The position numbers and the translations under genes are program-made. Positions 10,102 to 22,085 of a stretch of DNA of 64,000 nt are shown here, piece after piece (positions within the stretch are counted from its first letter, which is position 1; the number at the start of each line of letters is the position of its first letter). The stretch covers positions 1,911,001 to 1,975,000 of the forward strand of contig JAMXSV010000004.1 in the NCBI GenBank assembly GCA_027559495.1, read 5' to 3'. The notes under the pieces were generated by a model that made no database searches, was not told the origin of the DNA, and saw only the letters and a program-made list of their open reading frames with translations. This DNA is from Aurifilum marmelostoma. Its lineage: Eukaryota > Ascomycota > Sordariomycetes > Diaporthales > Cryphonectriaceae.

Positions 10102-13100
10102 TAGCGACGAGCACGACGACGAATGCACCAGGAAGAGCCGACGAGGCTTGCGGCAACGACGACAAGACAATACAACGGCTGGGGCGCGCCGACACGAGAC
10201 GCGATCCTTTCCGCCTGTTCCGCAGCCGGTCCGCGCATTTTCGGTTGGGAAGCAGCGGTGGCGGTGACGGCGAGCCGAGGACAAGATTGAGCTGGCACGC
10301 CCCGCGGGATGCCAAAAATCACGGTGGTTCCGATCATCCTGCCGCAGCCGTCGATGAGGATGGGGATGGTGAGGGCCACGGCGTGAGTGTGAGGAATGCA
10401 TCGCCAGACCTAAATCATCCGGATCCGGCGCCAGCGTCAACACGCGCCGTTCTGGAGGAGGAGAAGAAGGACGAAGAGGCACAACTTCAGCCATCAGCAT
10501 CAGTACCAGCACCAGCACCAGCACAAATGCAGCCCCAACGGCGCCAACGTCCAGATAGTGTCGTTGTAAAAACAAGAGCAGCCGCTGCAGGAGAAGCCAG
10601 AGCCGAGGCGGCAGCGATCGACAACACCGCGAACCCCTCATCCAGCACCACCATTTCCACTGCCACCGCTGCCACCACCAGCAGCAACAACAACAACAGC
10701 GGAACTGGTAGGCTTCAACGAGGTTTAAAGAAACTGCCAAGCCTGTCTTTGAAACGAGGCTTGTCAAGGCGAGGAAATAAGCTGACCAAGCCGCCACAGC
10801 TGGTTGTGACGCCAGCTCCGGTGGTAAGTTTTGACCAATCTTTTTTTCCCTCTCGTCTGATCTCTTGTTATGTGTTCGAGTGGATTTGAGCCAAGTCATG
10901 TTTCGTATCTTGATGTGTTTTGTGTATGTGTGTATATGCATGAAAGAATTGGGACGAATGCATCTCCAAACCCTTTTTTTCCTTTTTTCCTTCTTCTTCC
11001 TTTTCCCCCCGCCCTCTGCCATCGGAAAGAGAACGTTCCCTCCAAGGATACCTTTACTTTTGCTCGCCCTCTCCAACCCGGCCATCCCCTCCATGCCTCA
11101 CCCTTCCAAGGGACCTTACGCCACCCAAGGACCCCTGAACAAGGTGGCCTAGCAGGTGGTGCCAGTGCCCTCTCCCCCTGGTCAGAGTCAGTTCAGGCCC
11201 CACTTTTTACCCCAGATTCATCAGCCCACCCAGGGCAAGACGGGCACTTCCACCACCCCTGGCGAGAAGCCTAACAGGGCCTGGCAGAGAGAGCCTGGCA
11301 GTGGCACAGTGGCACACTGCTACCGTTGCGTCCGAGGGCCGATTCGGCTTTTACTGTACTGGGGGGCCCATCGGTCCAAACCCGGTGGTGGAGGCATGAG
11401 CGACTTTGAGGAGCAGCTGCAGCTGCTGCAGCAGCAATAGCAACAGCAACAGCAGTAGCAGCTTGAGCAACTGAGTTGGAGGAGACCGGGCAAGAGGACC
11501 CCTCCTTCTCCCTCTCCTCCTCCTCCTCCTCCTCCTCTGCCTGTCTTCTGCCTACTGCTCTTGATCACATTCTTCTCCTCCTCCTTTTCTTTGAGTCCGG
11601 AATAACCTAATCTCACTCGGACCATCATCCTGACCACCTCACCTGACATCATCTCTCTCGGTCCCATTTACACTTTGCCCTCATATCCTCCAAAATCCTC
11701 ATTCGAATCCACCCCACCACCATAGCACACAAAGACCCTTGTTGCATCTTTCCTTCCTCTGCGTGTCTTGCACCAGCACCATACGGCAATAGTAGAAGGC
11801 CGGCTGCATTCCCGAGATCTCACTTTTTACCACCCCTTGCCCCTTGCTTGCCTTCCTATGCATGTTTCTGTCTCATCACCATTCCGGGCTCCTCTTTTCA
11901 TGCGTCCTCTCTTCTTGACGGCATTGCCACTAAGCAAGCCTTCTTCGCACGACATCTCATGACACACTGCAATCGCCTCTGTGGCTGACACACACATACG
12001 CGCGCCCGCGCACCCACCTGCTCTGCAATAGGTCTCAGACTCGTCTCCGCCAGAGTCGGCGCAGGAATCTCTATCCACCCGCTCCAGACTAACATCCCGC
12101 GAGCCCGTGGACCACAACAAACCGCTCCCACCCACGCCAGCTGCCGAAGGCCGCCAGGCAGATCTGCCTTCAGACACGACCAGCGGTGATCCACCACCAC
12201 CAGCACCGCCAGTCGTTGTCCCTTTGCGTCTCAATCGCATCATGGCGACCCTGTCCACCCTGGATATCGAGAAGCTCTTCTCGGGTGCTCCGCAGTACTT
12301 TGCCCGGTCCGAGGGCCACTTCACAGGCGCACCACATCCCTCTGTCGCCTTTCCCTGGGACGAGGAGCTTGCCATCCGTGATCTGACCGACCACACCCAG
12401 ATCGAGGACGAGGCATGGGGCTGCATCACGGCCTGGCCGCACATCACAAGGGATGTGCGGCGTGGTCCCTCGGCGTCGGCCACTCGCAAGGTCGCAGAGA
12501 GGCGGAGGGCGCACTTTTATCCTCGGTGCAGGGAACGGCCGAACATGCTTAGCATGCAGGGGCTGGAGAAGGGCACCATGGGCTACCAGGCTGCCCTCGA
12601 GCTCGGTGTGGCGGACACGCTCCAGGAGGAACAGTGGGGCTTCGGGAGCCTCGGCGCCAAGGATCGTGTCGTCGTCGAGGCGAGAAAGAACCTGATCGCG
12701 TCCAAGGACGGGCTGAGGAGGTTAGACGAGACGACGGTGCTGGATCACCTCATCAAGAACGCCCAGCGCTACCAGGAGAAGCACCAGAAGGACAAGGCCT
12801 CGTGCCATGAGCTGTTCAACGAGCTCTTCACGCAGCTGCTGCACCCCCCGAGCAGGACCTTCACGGACCCCTTCAGCCTGGCCGTGCAGATACAGGCCCT
12901 GCTGAAGGTGCTCGTGACCCCAAATGTGTGGATTGACTTCTCCCACGTCGAGTGGAGGATCAGGCTCGGACAGATCTTGTGGGGTACTGCGGCTGATGAC
13001 GGCGAGGATAGCGTGAGCGACGGCAGCTCCATCACGGACGCCGAGGACACGACGGGCCTGCATGAAGAGAGGTATTGGCTGCTTCTGCAGATCCTCCTCG

Positions 13101-15157
13101 CCTGTGAGCTTCTCGTCCGGCTGGACACCCTCACGGAGGGCGACGAGCTACCCGACAGCGTCAAGCCCTCGGAGATATCAAAATTCGAGAGAACCGCCAA
13201 CGCCTCCGTGAAGTGGTCTCTGCACCTGGCGCGGGCTTGGTTGGACAACATCGAAATCACAAAGACGAAGCAGCCTGCGGACGGCCAACAGGAGCAGCCC
13301 AAGGGTTGGCTGGCGAACCTGACACACAAGATGGCATTGGCAAACAACGAGCGGCCGCACTCAAGACACCACGAGAGGCACCAGCACCAGGACCAGCACA
13401 GGTCAAACGTCATCTACGTCATGAGAGGCAAGTACTGGGAGAGACAGGTGCGAGGGCTGACGCATTTCGCAAGAAGGCTCAAATGGCCCGATATCGAGGC
13501 TCAGTCCGCGCTGATTGTCGACAACTGCCGTGCCGTGACCGATGGTACGCCCATCAGCACACCTCTGGAGACGCCCCTGTCCGTGGCCACAGCCAAGTCC
13601 AGGAGCTCGTCCTACTTTGCCTTTGGCAACAAGGACAGCTCTGCGGGCAGACGACACGAGAGGCGGCAGAAGCTGGGAGCGGCGCTGCACCCTTCCGGCT
13701 GGCTGTCCAAGAGCTATGTGTCAGGCCTCATGCTCCCAGGGGAGGGGCTGTACCACTGCATCATGTCAACGCTGCTCGAGAGCGATGTCGTGGCCATGTC
13801 GAAGCTAGGGCCGATGGCGAACCTGTGCGGTGGCTTCGTGTACAACGGCAAGAGCTTCTGGAGCACCGCGTGCGTCGTGGGACGGGTGCTGGCCGCTGGC
13901 AAGGGGGCCGTCGAGTGCATGGGCTGGATCTCGTGCGATATTATCCCCCACGGGCTCGGCGACGGCTGGGTCGACATTGACGTGGAGGCTATCCCCGAAG
14001 ATGTCAAGCGGACGGGCAAGCAGGCCAGGCTCTGGGGCAAGCTTGCCATCGAGCGTGAGTCGTCCATCCTCGGGGGCTCTGACCCGGATGCAATCTTTCC
14101 TGCGGACTTTATCATCCCGTACGAGAACCACTACAAGACCCCGCCACCCACCATTAGCGTCGAGCTGTTGTCGCTCAACCTGACCGAGCCCCTCGACTCC
14201 GTCACCACGACGCCGACTCTGGAGGTTGTGACCCCATATTCTGACCAGAGCACGACCCCTGAGCTCAAGACATTTACGCCATCCATCACCTTCAATGTAA
14301 CGACGTGGGAGGACGATGAAGATCGTGAATATACGCTTCCTGTGGCCAAGGACGTGAACTTCATAACGGCCCATCCGTGTGTGCCTTCACACCATGTTCG
14401 CATCTTGAAGTCGCCTTCGAGCCCGACGATTCAGCAGATTGACCTTTCTGGCCACCCTGTCGCTGGCCACGGCAGGTCGAACGGTCACACGAACATTACT
14501 TGTAAGATATCTGCCTCTCTCGCCTTCTCGCTATTCTGGCTCTTGTCGGCCTCGCAGGTCCCCCCCCCCCGGGTTCGTCTCCTTGCTGACATGTATCCTC
14601 TAGGCCACCCTCTCCACAAGTTCTACACTTACACCCCGATCCACCTGTCTGCGCTCCTTGCCAGACCCGACTGGACTCTGGAGCAGCTCCTTCAAGATGC
14701 CCCAAGTGACACTTCCCCGAGCGTCACCCCGTCTCTGAACAGCGCACCCACGCCCCGCGTGCTTGTCATTGACGCCATCACAAACTTTGTGCCGCAGCCC
14801 GAGGCACATGACATTCCGTTGTCACCTGTGACGAGCCGTACGAGCACAAGCCTGAGTGATGCCTCGATCTCGAGCCGGCACTCGTCGCTGAGCGGTCTGG
14901 CGTCGCCAGATGTGGATGGCGGGTTCCCTAGGCTGCAGAGGACAGACACGGACAAGAACGGCGGGGCGGCAGAGCGGCAGATGCACTCGGAATCGAGAAG
15001 GCGACAATTCGGAAGCGACATGGAGATTCTGGTCAGGGCGATCTGCGCGGAGCGGGGCTGGAACGCGGTGATCTCGAGGCGAAGGCGGGGTTGTCTCGCC
15101 TGTGCTATCCGCGAGGCAGGCGCGGTCGGCTGGCGGGTTGTCATACGGGTTGACTAA
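9801..15157 (+). CDS. Large DUF8004-like fungal protein of unknown function
   Basis: Exons 9801-10823, 12032-14501 and 14604-15157 give 1,348 residues. Residues 1-340 are disordered: polyGln (12 Gln, codons at 10065-10100), Ser/Asn/Ala runs and a basic patch near LKKLPSLSLKRGLSRRGNK. After the first intron comes REPVDHNKPLPPTP, a proline-rich link. The ordered region starts near MATLSTLDIEKLFSGAP and includes WGFGSLGAKDRVVVEARKN, FAFGNKD, SYVSGLMLPGEGLYHCIMST and GWISCDIIPHGLGDGWVDI. A Ser/Thr-rich part follows, then a C-terminus ending RGCLACAIREAGAVGWRVVI. I recall this layout from fungal DUF8004 proteins; the assignment is from memory. The 1,208-nt first intron is exceptionally long but both sides are in phase 0 and read sensibly together. 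The 102-nt second intron has no in-frame stop, so retention would add 34 residues. Confidence 0.75.
10065..10100 (+). repeat. CAG repeat encoding polyglutamine
   Basis: CAA followed by eleven CAG codons inside exon 1 of the DUF8004-like gene; it encodes 12 Gln in the disordered N-terminus. Confidence 0.95.
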
Positions 15158-15926
15158 GCCGCAGGCAGCAGGGTATATATATATGCTTTGCACCGTCCGT
15201 CCTCGATGTTTTTGCCGACACCAGCCCAACACTTTTTCCAGCGAAACCTTTTTGGTGGCGGTTGTACGAGGAGACGAAATGTTTACGATACCCTGACAGC
15301 AAAGCGAGCGCGTTTGGTATTTGCCCCTGCAACAAAAACTTGGGCCTACGTACATATATACATATATAGATTCATGGCATGGAAAACGGAAACAAGTGGG
15401 AAGAGACACGAATACATTGGAACAGGAACTTTTCAGAAAGATGCTCATTAGGACTAGATAGATGGGAAAGGGGGAAAAGGGAGGCATCGTCATCACATCT
15501 TCACTCTCCTGAAACCCTGGTACGGGCTTATTGTTGCAAATCTTGAAGACTTCTGGTGTGTGTGTGTGTGTGTGTGGAAGTTTCACGTGAACGATGATTC
15601 TGTGTAATGTGTGCGTGTGTGTGTCTGTGTAAGGTAGTATTGCATAGATCCAGATGAACGCCATCTCAGCGTCATGTGGCTTGACTTAGTCGTCAAAAAT
15701 GTAAGCGAATGGGTGTACAGTATTACAATTCTCAGATTGTCCCGATACCAACGCTACCACCTCTTCGTCCTCTCGGTATGCCTGCCTGTCTGCCTGCCCG
15801 TCTGCATACCCTCTCCTCTTCATCGAGACTCCTTCTTCCTCTGCTTCAATCTCACCAGACCCACAGCTTCACAGCTCCCACTCTTGCTCGCCCGCCTCGA
15901 CACTCCACTCGTCCCACCCCTTCTTC
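15158..15926. other. Intergenic between convergent genes
   Basis: 3' sides of the DUF8004-like and CREG-like genes. Contains a TG microsatellite (15556-15576) and CT-rich sequence; no gene seen. Confidence 0.7.
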
Positions 15927-16929
15927 TCACCAGGAAGCCTCACCATCCTCCCATTCCTCCCGCGTCACATTCCGCCACTCCTCGACGGGGATCCACCCGA
16001 TATAGGCCCGGTCCCCAAACCCGCCGATCCAGTACACCTGGGTGACGACCAGGCGCACCCACTCGCTCTCGTGGATCCGGTTGCCGGGGAGCCAGTATTT
16101 GGCGTCTGGGTGGGACTCCAGGAAGCAGGACCGGAGGGCATCGGTTGCCGTGGTGTCGTTGGCGGAGGAGAGGGGGATGGGCTCTAGGTAGCCTAGGAGG
16201 GAGAAGCGGGGGGAGGTTGGCGGCCGAGTAGGGGGCAGGGTCGTAGTTTGGTGGCTGCTGGTGGTGGCTGTGGTGGTGAGGGTGATGGGGGCGGTCCTCG
16301 TCGTCCCCAGCGAACCAGCTTCTCGCCCAGCCCAGCAGGCCGGCCGACTTCTTCCTCTCCTCCGACTCTATCCTCTTCTTTGGCGGGTACGGCGGCACCC
16401 AGCTCACGCTCACGCTCATGTTGCTCCCTGCATCCACATTCTTGAAGCTCGTGGAGATCCGGATCGCCAGAATCGTCGGGTCGCCGTTGCCCGGCTGCGT
16501 CGCCTCGCCCTCCTCCGAGCCCGACAGCGGCGCCGGGTCGCAGTCGGCAATGTAGTCCATCAGCCCGATCGGCACGCCCCCGAGCCCGGCGGGCCGCCGC
16601 TCCATCAGGATGCTCTGGGGCAGGCCGTCGGCGTCCTCGGCGGGGGCGGCGTAGGAGGCTGGGAAGACGGTGGAGAGGGTGGCGAGCGGGGTGAGGGCGA
16701 GGATGCGGCGGCCTAGGACGGCGGACTCGTACGAGGTCGGGATGCGGTGCTGCTGCTGTTGGTGCTGTTTCTCGGGGGATGTGGAGAAGAACGGGTCGGG
16801 GTTCTGGAAGAGGTGGGAAGAGGAGGCGGAGGAGGAGGATGGGTCGTCGAGGGGGCTGCTGCTCGCTGCTGCTGTGGTCGTGGCGGCGGCGAGACCTGCG
16901 AGGGCGGAGACGGGTGTCGACAGCTTCAT
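15927..16929 (-). CDS. Secreted CREG-like protein with FMN-binding split-barrel fold, one frame break
   Basis: Single exon of about 333 residues after correction. The N-terminus (MKLSTPVSALAGLAAATTTAAA) is a typical signal peptide. A Ser/His/Gln-rich linker follows, then GRRILALTPLATLSTVFP, LMERRPAGLGGVPIGLMDYI and DPTILAIRISTSFKNVD. These are the marks of the CREG branch of pyridoxamine-phosphate-oxidase-like split barrels, many of which do not act as oxidases. Frame breaks at the six-base G run 16208-16213. Reading it as five bases connects YSAANLP to RFSLLGYLEPIPLSSAND and the conserved C-terminus with YWLPGNRIHESEWVRLVVTQ and VYWIGGFGDRAYIGWIP. Without the correction the frame reads Arg/Pro-rich nonsense. 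Function in fungi is unclear; probably lumenal or extracellular. Confidence 0.75.
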
Positions 16930-17544
16930 GGCGATAGATGACTAGGAAGCTATGCAAACACAAATACTGAGAGAGAGAGAAAACGAAATGGTAATGCTGG
17001 GAAGAACGCTAATGATGATGATGAATACAAAACAAGGGGGTGAGTATGATAGATATATGGGCTGGTTGATGAGCGAAGAGGAGGATGCCGTTGTGAGCCG
17101 AGGGGTCTCGGATTTTATCTAATCGATCTTATCTCGTGACGATATTGTGGGGTCAGGCCAAGAAGGTCTATTAGACGTGATCGTACGAGACGAGTGATTT
17201 GATGGCACGACACAATAGTACTAGTTATAATCTGCTTTGAAATCTCCATTCACATGTCTGTACTGTAAGGGCTGAGTCTGTTGTTTGCTTGTCGTATTGG
17301 AGTTCTGTCATACCTCGCAAGTCTGACACGACCAATCTTCTCTCTTCTGCATTGGAGTATGTTTTTGATTTGGTTGGTATTAAAAGTAATAATAGGGAGA
17401 CCTTCATTACTGACCAACAGGTTTGGCCCTCTGATCGGTTTGGACCCTTTTTACAATAGTCAAGAAAAAACACAAAAAATATTCGGGCCGAAGTGTCGAA
17501 ATGAGGTAAAAAGGCTCCTCCTTCCTCTTCGACATTGAAGCTTT
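16930..17544. other. Intergenic between CREG-like and ALDH genes
   Basis: Promoter side of the CREG-like gene, with a GA tract near 16970, and 3' side of the ALDH gene; no gene seen. Confidence 0.7.
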
Positions 17545-19538
17545 TTACAAATTCTTCAGAATGCTCCACACACCGCCCACCTTCCTTACTAGACCAATGC
17601 CGTAGCCTGTCTCGACTACGCCCCGTGCAAACCTCCAGCTCTTTTCCTGGCTGCCCACAGGATACTGGATGCGCGGCGGGATGCTCGTCCTCACGCCAGC
17701 CCAGCCCCAGCGGTCGGCACAGACGGCCTTGATGTTGCAGAGCCCTCGGAGTCCCTCCTCGCCGGCGAACCTGCCATACCCTGAGCCGCCCACTCCGCCA
17801 AAGGGGGAGCTGAACCGCATAGTAGGCTGCAAAGTCATTGATAGCCACCATGCCGCTCCGGACGCCCTTCACGATGGCCTTGACCACCGGGTCCGAGTCC
17901 TTTCCGAACACGGACGCCCCCAGGCCAAAGTTGGGCGCGTTGGCGATGCTGAGAACGTCCGAGGCAGAGTTCGAGGGGGCGCGCATGAGCACCATGATGG
18001 GGCCAAAGCATTCCTCCTGCGCAATGTCCATGTCTGGAGTCACGTCCACCAGGAGCGTCGGGACAAAGTAGAAGCCGTGGGGGTGGTCAGGGTGTTTGTA
18101 CCGCTTGCCACCGGCCAGAAGGCGGGCGCCGCTCTTGACCGCCTTCTGCACCAAGCCCTCGAGACGACTAAAGCATGCATCCGAGATGACTGCGCCCATG
18201 TCGAGATCCTGCCCCAGCCGGAGGGCCTTGACGCGGGGCTCGAGGCGCTTGACAAGGTCTTCGTAGACGCCCGGCGTGGCGACGATGCGCTCGATACCAA
18301 TGCAGTTCTGCCCCGCAGCCTGGAACGTGCCACGGAGCAGCGTCTCGGCGATTCGCGACAGGTCCCCCTTGGCTGAGTCCACAACCATACAGGCATCCTT
18401 GCCACCCAGCTCAGCCACCACGGGGATGAGGGCCTTGGCTGCTGACTCGGCGACCTTGTGTGCCACAGGCCGTGATCCGATGAAGGTGATGTGCGATATC
18501 TTGGGGTGGGATGTGATGTGGTTCGCAACCTGTGGCCAGCAGACAACCGTCTGCACAATGGCGGGATCATGGCCGTGGGCGACCAGGGCGCCCCTCGCGA
18601 TACTAGCAAAGAAGGACGCGCTCCATGCAGTCTGCTCGGAGGTTTTGACCAGGATGCCGTTTCCAGAAAAGATGGCAGAGATGATGGGCCCGATCAGGTT
18701 GTGGAAGGGGTAGTTCCACGAGACCAGGGCCGCCACCACGCCGAGAGGCTCGTAGTGCACTGTGTTCTTCTTGTACATCATGAGAAGGTTGGTCGGCCGC
18801 CTCTCGGGCGTTAGCGCCTTCTCGCCGTGCGTGATGGTCCACTGCAGCTTCTCGACCGTAACCAGGATCTCACCCAGCTGCGCGTCCACCATGGTCTTGC
18901 CCGAATCGAGGCACGCCACCCTGCAGATCTCTTCCTGGTTGTCGAGCACATACTGCAGCATGGAGCGGAGCACCTTGCGTCTCTCCCTAAAGCTTGTTCT
19001 GGCCCATGTTTTTTGTGCAGCTTCGGCGGCGTCGATGGCTCGGTCGATGGCAGACGGAGAGGCGGCATTGATGAAGCCAAGGAGTTGTCCTGTTGCGGGC
19101 GCAAAGCATTGAATCGCGCTCGCCCCGGATACCTACAGACAGAGAGAAGGAAAGGAAAATTTGTTGTCAGCCATCCATCAGGGAGGCGTGATCACCATGA
19201 GACTGAGCTTGCCATACCTTGACGCTTGGGTTCGGAAGGAACTCCTCTTTCTCTGGTGTCTTGGGCGATGGGACTCGGTAGCGGATGGGCTGGTCATTCT
19301 CGCCCCTTAGGTAGAAGAACACCGCAAGCAGGGCCAGCGGCCATATCGCAAGCCATGCCGCCCGTGGTATGTCGTCGAGCCTATTGGCGAGCCCCCACCA
19401 ACCATCGTCAGCTGGCCGCCGTGTCTCCTCAACAGGTGGGCAGGCGAAAGGAAGAAAAGATAGCGCGTACGGCACTCGTTGTTGAAGCTGCTCTCGTGCC
19501 TGGGACAGCCGGTGCCCAAACGTCTCCTCGAACTGCAT
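17545..19538 (-). CDS. MSC7-type membrane-anchored aldehyde dehydrogenase, one frame break
   Basis: NAD(P)+-dependent oxidation of an aldehyde; the substrate is unknown. Exons 19218-19538 and 17545-19132; about 635 residues after correction, close to yeast Msc7 (644). An N-terminal single helix (AAWLAIWPLALLAVFFYL) is followed by the linker with SVKVSGASAIQCFAPATGQ. Rossmann-type ALDH motifs come next: SWNYPFHNLIGP, ITFIGSRPVAH, ELGGKDA with the catalytic Glu, and GTFQAAGQNCIGIER with the catalytic Cys. QEECFGPIMVLM and INDFAAYYAVQLP follow. The frame breaks at the five-base G run 17803-17807; four bases restore QLPFGGVGGSGYGRFAGEEG and the family C-terminus with IPPRIQYPVG. The exceptional conservation on both sides makes a sequencing error likely. 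Confidence 0.88.
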
Positions 19539-20559
19539 CGTACGACAGTTTTCCCTGTTCTTGTCTTGACCCTGCACCCAAGGGGACAAGATTTTGAGCA
19601 AAAAGAGAAACGAGAGCTGGTGGTTGAGCTGAGCTGCCGCGAGGAGGTGGTGCCACACACGAGAGAGCTCCCAGTCCCTACCGCTCCCGAATGATTTTCT
19701 GGACAGAGGATCTTCAGGGGTCCGCCCGCCAGAGCAGCAGCGCCCTGGGCGGGTCCTCCAGTGGCCGAACTCGGGTGCGGCCGAGACATGTAGACCCCTG
19801 GACGGGAAGCAATGAACGAGCCAATGGCGTGTAATACTCTTCACTTCACATGTTTCCACCCAGGCCGGGGAAGGAAGTAGTACATCCAGTAGCCTCCTCC
19901 CCTCCTCCCAATGTTTCCTGTGTATTGCGAATATAGGACAGTCAATATTGCAGGCCGCCTGAGAGACATGATCAAATAAAACGTGCATCTGTGAGTCCAA
20001 TTTTTCGGTCGTTCCCTCTCCATCCTCCCTTCTTCTCATGCATTCAGGTACGAGTTCAATATCATCTGGGGAAACAAGTGCGTGGGTCGAAGAAGTGTTG
20101 TCAAATGCTAGGATTTCGGCATGCAAATATTCATGAAAAGAGGTATCTCCGTTGGAAAAGAAGGAGAGAAACGCCATGACCAGTTCTTGTCCCTGCCGAT
20201 GAAGAGATCAATGATAATAAAGCAGGAGAGGAAAAAAGAAAAAGAAAAAAAGAACTTTGCTTGCAGACAGGGGAATCGTAATGCTGAAATCCTTGCATAT
20301 CAATAACCTAGACCATCAGCTCCTGAGGCCACGGTCAGCCAGCCCCAACACCCATGCACAGAGAGACAAAAACCCTAGATGTTTCCTCCCAAAGCTGCTT
20401 TGAAAAAAAGAAGAAAAAAAAAAGAAGTAAAGAAGAAAACAAGAAAACCACGAAACGAAAAGAGGAAAAATAAAGACCTTGCCCAGGTGAAGATAGACTG
20501 ATTCAAAGAACAGCCGCAAATCCTAGCCCTGGAACAACAGCCACGCAGGCGCATGCTGA
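19539..20559. other. Intergenic, probably ALDH 5' leader
   Basis: The minus frame stays open upstream of the ALDH ATG (up to 20177), but its text has no domain; I take it as leader and promoter. Purine-rich A tracts lie at 20230-20260 and 20400-20470. Confidence 0.5.
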
Positions 20560-22085
20560 TCAACCAGTCTCCTGAAAGTCTAGATTGTCCATGTATGCCC
20601 ACAGACAGGCATGAATCACCTCTGCAGCTCCCAGATCCACATGGCGTTGCTGTCCATCTGTGTCTAGCTGAGCACTGGGCTGCACTTCTTCATTTGTGAT
20701 GTTCTGGAAAAGCCTGGCACGTTCTGTCGAGACCTGCATGTGGTATGCTTGTGCAAGTTCTCTCTGGTATCCTGGCTGGTCCTGGGACCCATCCTGTCCT
20801 GGCCGACGCCACCTCCCATTGAGCTGTCCATGGATCGAAGGGGGGTCATTGATTGGGCTGTGCATGAACTGGACGTAGGCTGCAAGCTCGATCAGGTAGG
20901 TGCCTTGGGCTGCACTGTATGGTTCTTGATGGATGCCCGTGATCATGTCATCAACCACAATCGTCTGGATGATGTCTGTTCAAAAGTTTTGTTAGTATGG
21001 GGTGCGTGCATGCTCGAGAATTTCCCTTCTTCTTCTTGGAAGCATGAGGAAAACTCACAGTCAGGCCATTGCACTTCGAATACACCCAGTAGATTATAAA
21101 GGGCGAACAGTTGTGTGGCCAGGGCGAACCGCCTCCGGACATTGGCGGGGGTTGCCTCCCCTCCTGCCCCTGTGATGAGCTTGACAATGGCCCTCACACC
21201 ACCCTGCAGAACCTCCCAGTCCTGCCCAGCCTGGAGACATGCTCCACCGCGCACCAGCCAGAACAGGAGGCGCATCTTGGCCTCCCCAATGTTGACGCTG
21301 CCATCTTCTGACTCGAAGGGCCCCGAGAGCAGGCGGTCTGGTATCTGTGTCCTGGGGTGGACCTCTATGTGCGACCCCAGGAGGCCATAGAGGAAGCACT
21401 CCTGGTCCTGCAGGAGGATGTTGGGATCGCGGAAACGATCCCGGCTCACAAGTCCGCGCTCGAATTTCTTAAAGTCGAAGATGAACTTGTCTGGCATGGT
21501 CATGGTTCTCTCCTGGTCATCAGGAATGGTGAAGTAGGCCCGGTCGCGCGCATGCCTTCGAGCCCAGACCTGCAAGGAGGTGATCATCATAGAAAAGTCT
21601 GCCCAAGAACAGCGGAGAATGGCAGACTGGCATGCTTGTTAGCTAAAGGCAATTGAACCTCCTGCTATAATATCACGCTTAGGCATGAGATGACTGGAGC
21701 TGCTCACCTGGAAGGCTGCGTCACCAATGATTCGGGCCTCATCTGACCACCATCCAGGATAGGATGCGACAGAGGCAGCATCAATGCCGTAGTAGGCATC
21801 CCACATGGGCCCAAAGGCAGCGCCCACTAGCTGGTACTTGGCAGAAGGAGAGGACAGGCGGTTGTATAGATCTGAGTTGACAAGGGGCAGGCATAGATTT
21901 CTAGAGGTCACAAAGATGACCTCAAGAATCTCTTGTGGTAGCTTATGCAGCTGCAGGCGGTCTCTTCTCCACAGGCCGTCGTCATCGTCAGCCATGGTGG
22001 GCTGCTTGGTCTTGGAAGGTTGTGCAGTATTGGTTGACTTGTGCTGGCCACGCTTGCCTCGCACTCGAATTGGAGTAAGCTTCAT
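20560..22085 (-). CDS. F-box-like hypothetical protein
   Basis: Exons 21708-22085, 21059-21569 and 20560-20975 give 434 residues with clean splice sites. After a basic tail (MKLTPIRVRGKRGQHK) residues about 45-60 read LHKLPQEILEVIFVTSRNL, an F-box-like start of the kind found in large fungal families that feed substrates to SCF ubiquitin ligases. Two short patches, YQLVGAAFGPMWDAYYGID and WWSDEARIIGDAAFQVWARR, follow. The rest (MRLLFWLVRGGACLQAGQD, YLIELAAYVQFMHSP) is not recognised. The start codon is immediately preceded on the mRNA strand by a 15-base A run. The DNA is poorer in CpG than neighbouring genes. Substrate and partners unknown; F-box call by similarity of pattern only. Confidence 0.65.

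Noticed and set aside
12722..13413. Long antisense ORFs within the DUF8004-like gene
   Set aside because: Shadows caused by GC-rich codon bias of the true plus-strand frame.
19539..20177. Upstream extension of the ALDH first exon
   Set aside because: The frame is open but the text has no conservation; the ATG at 19538 directly precedes the family N-terminus.
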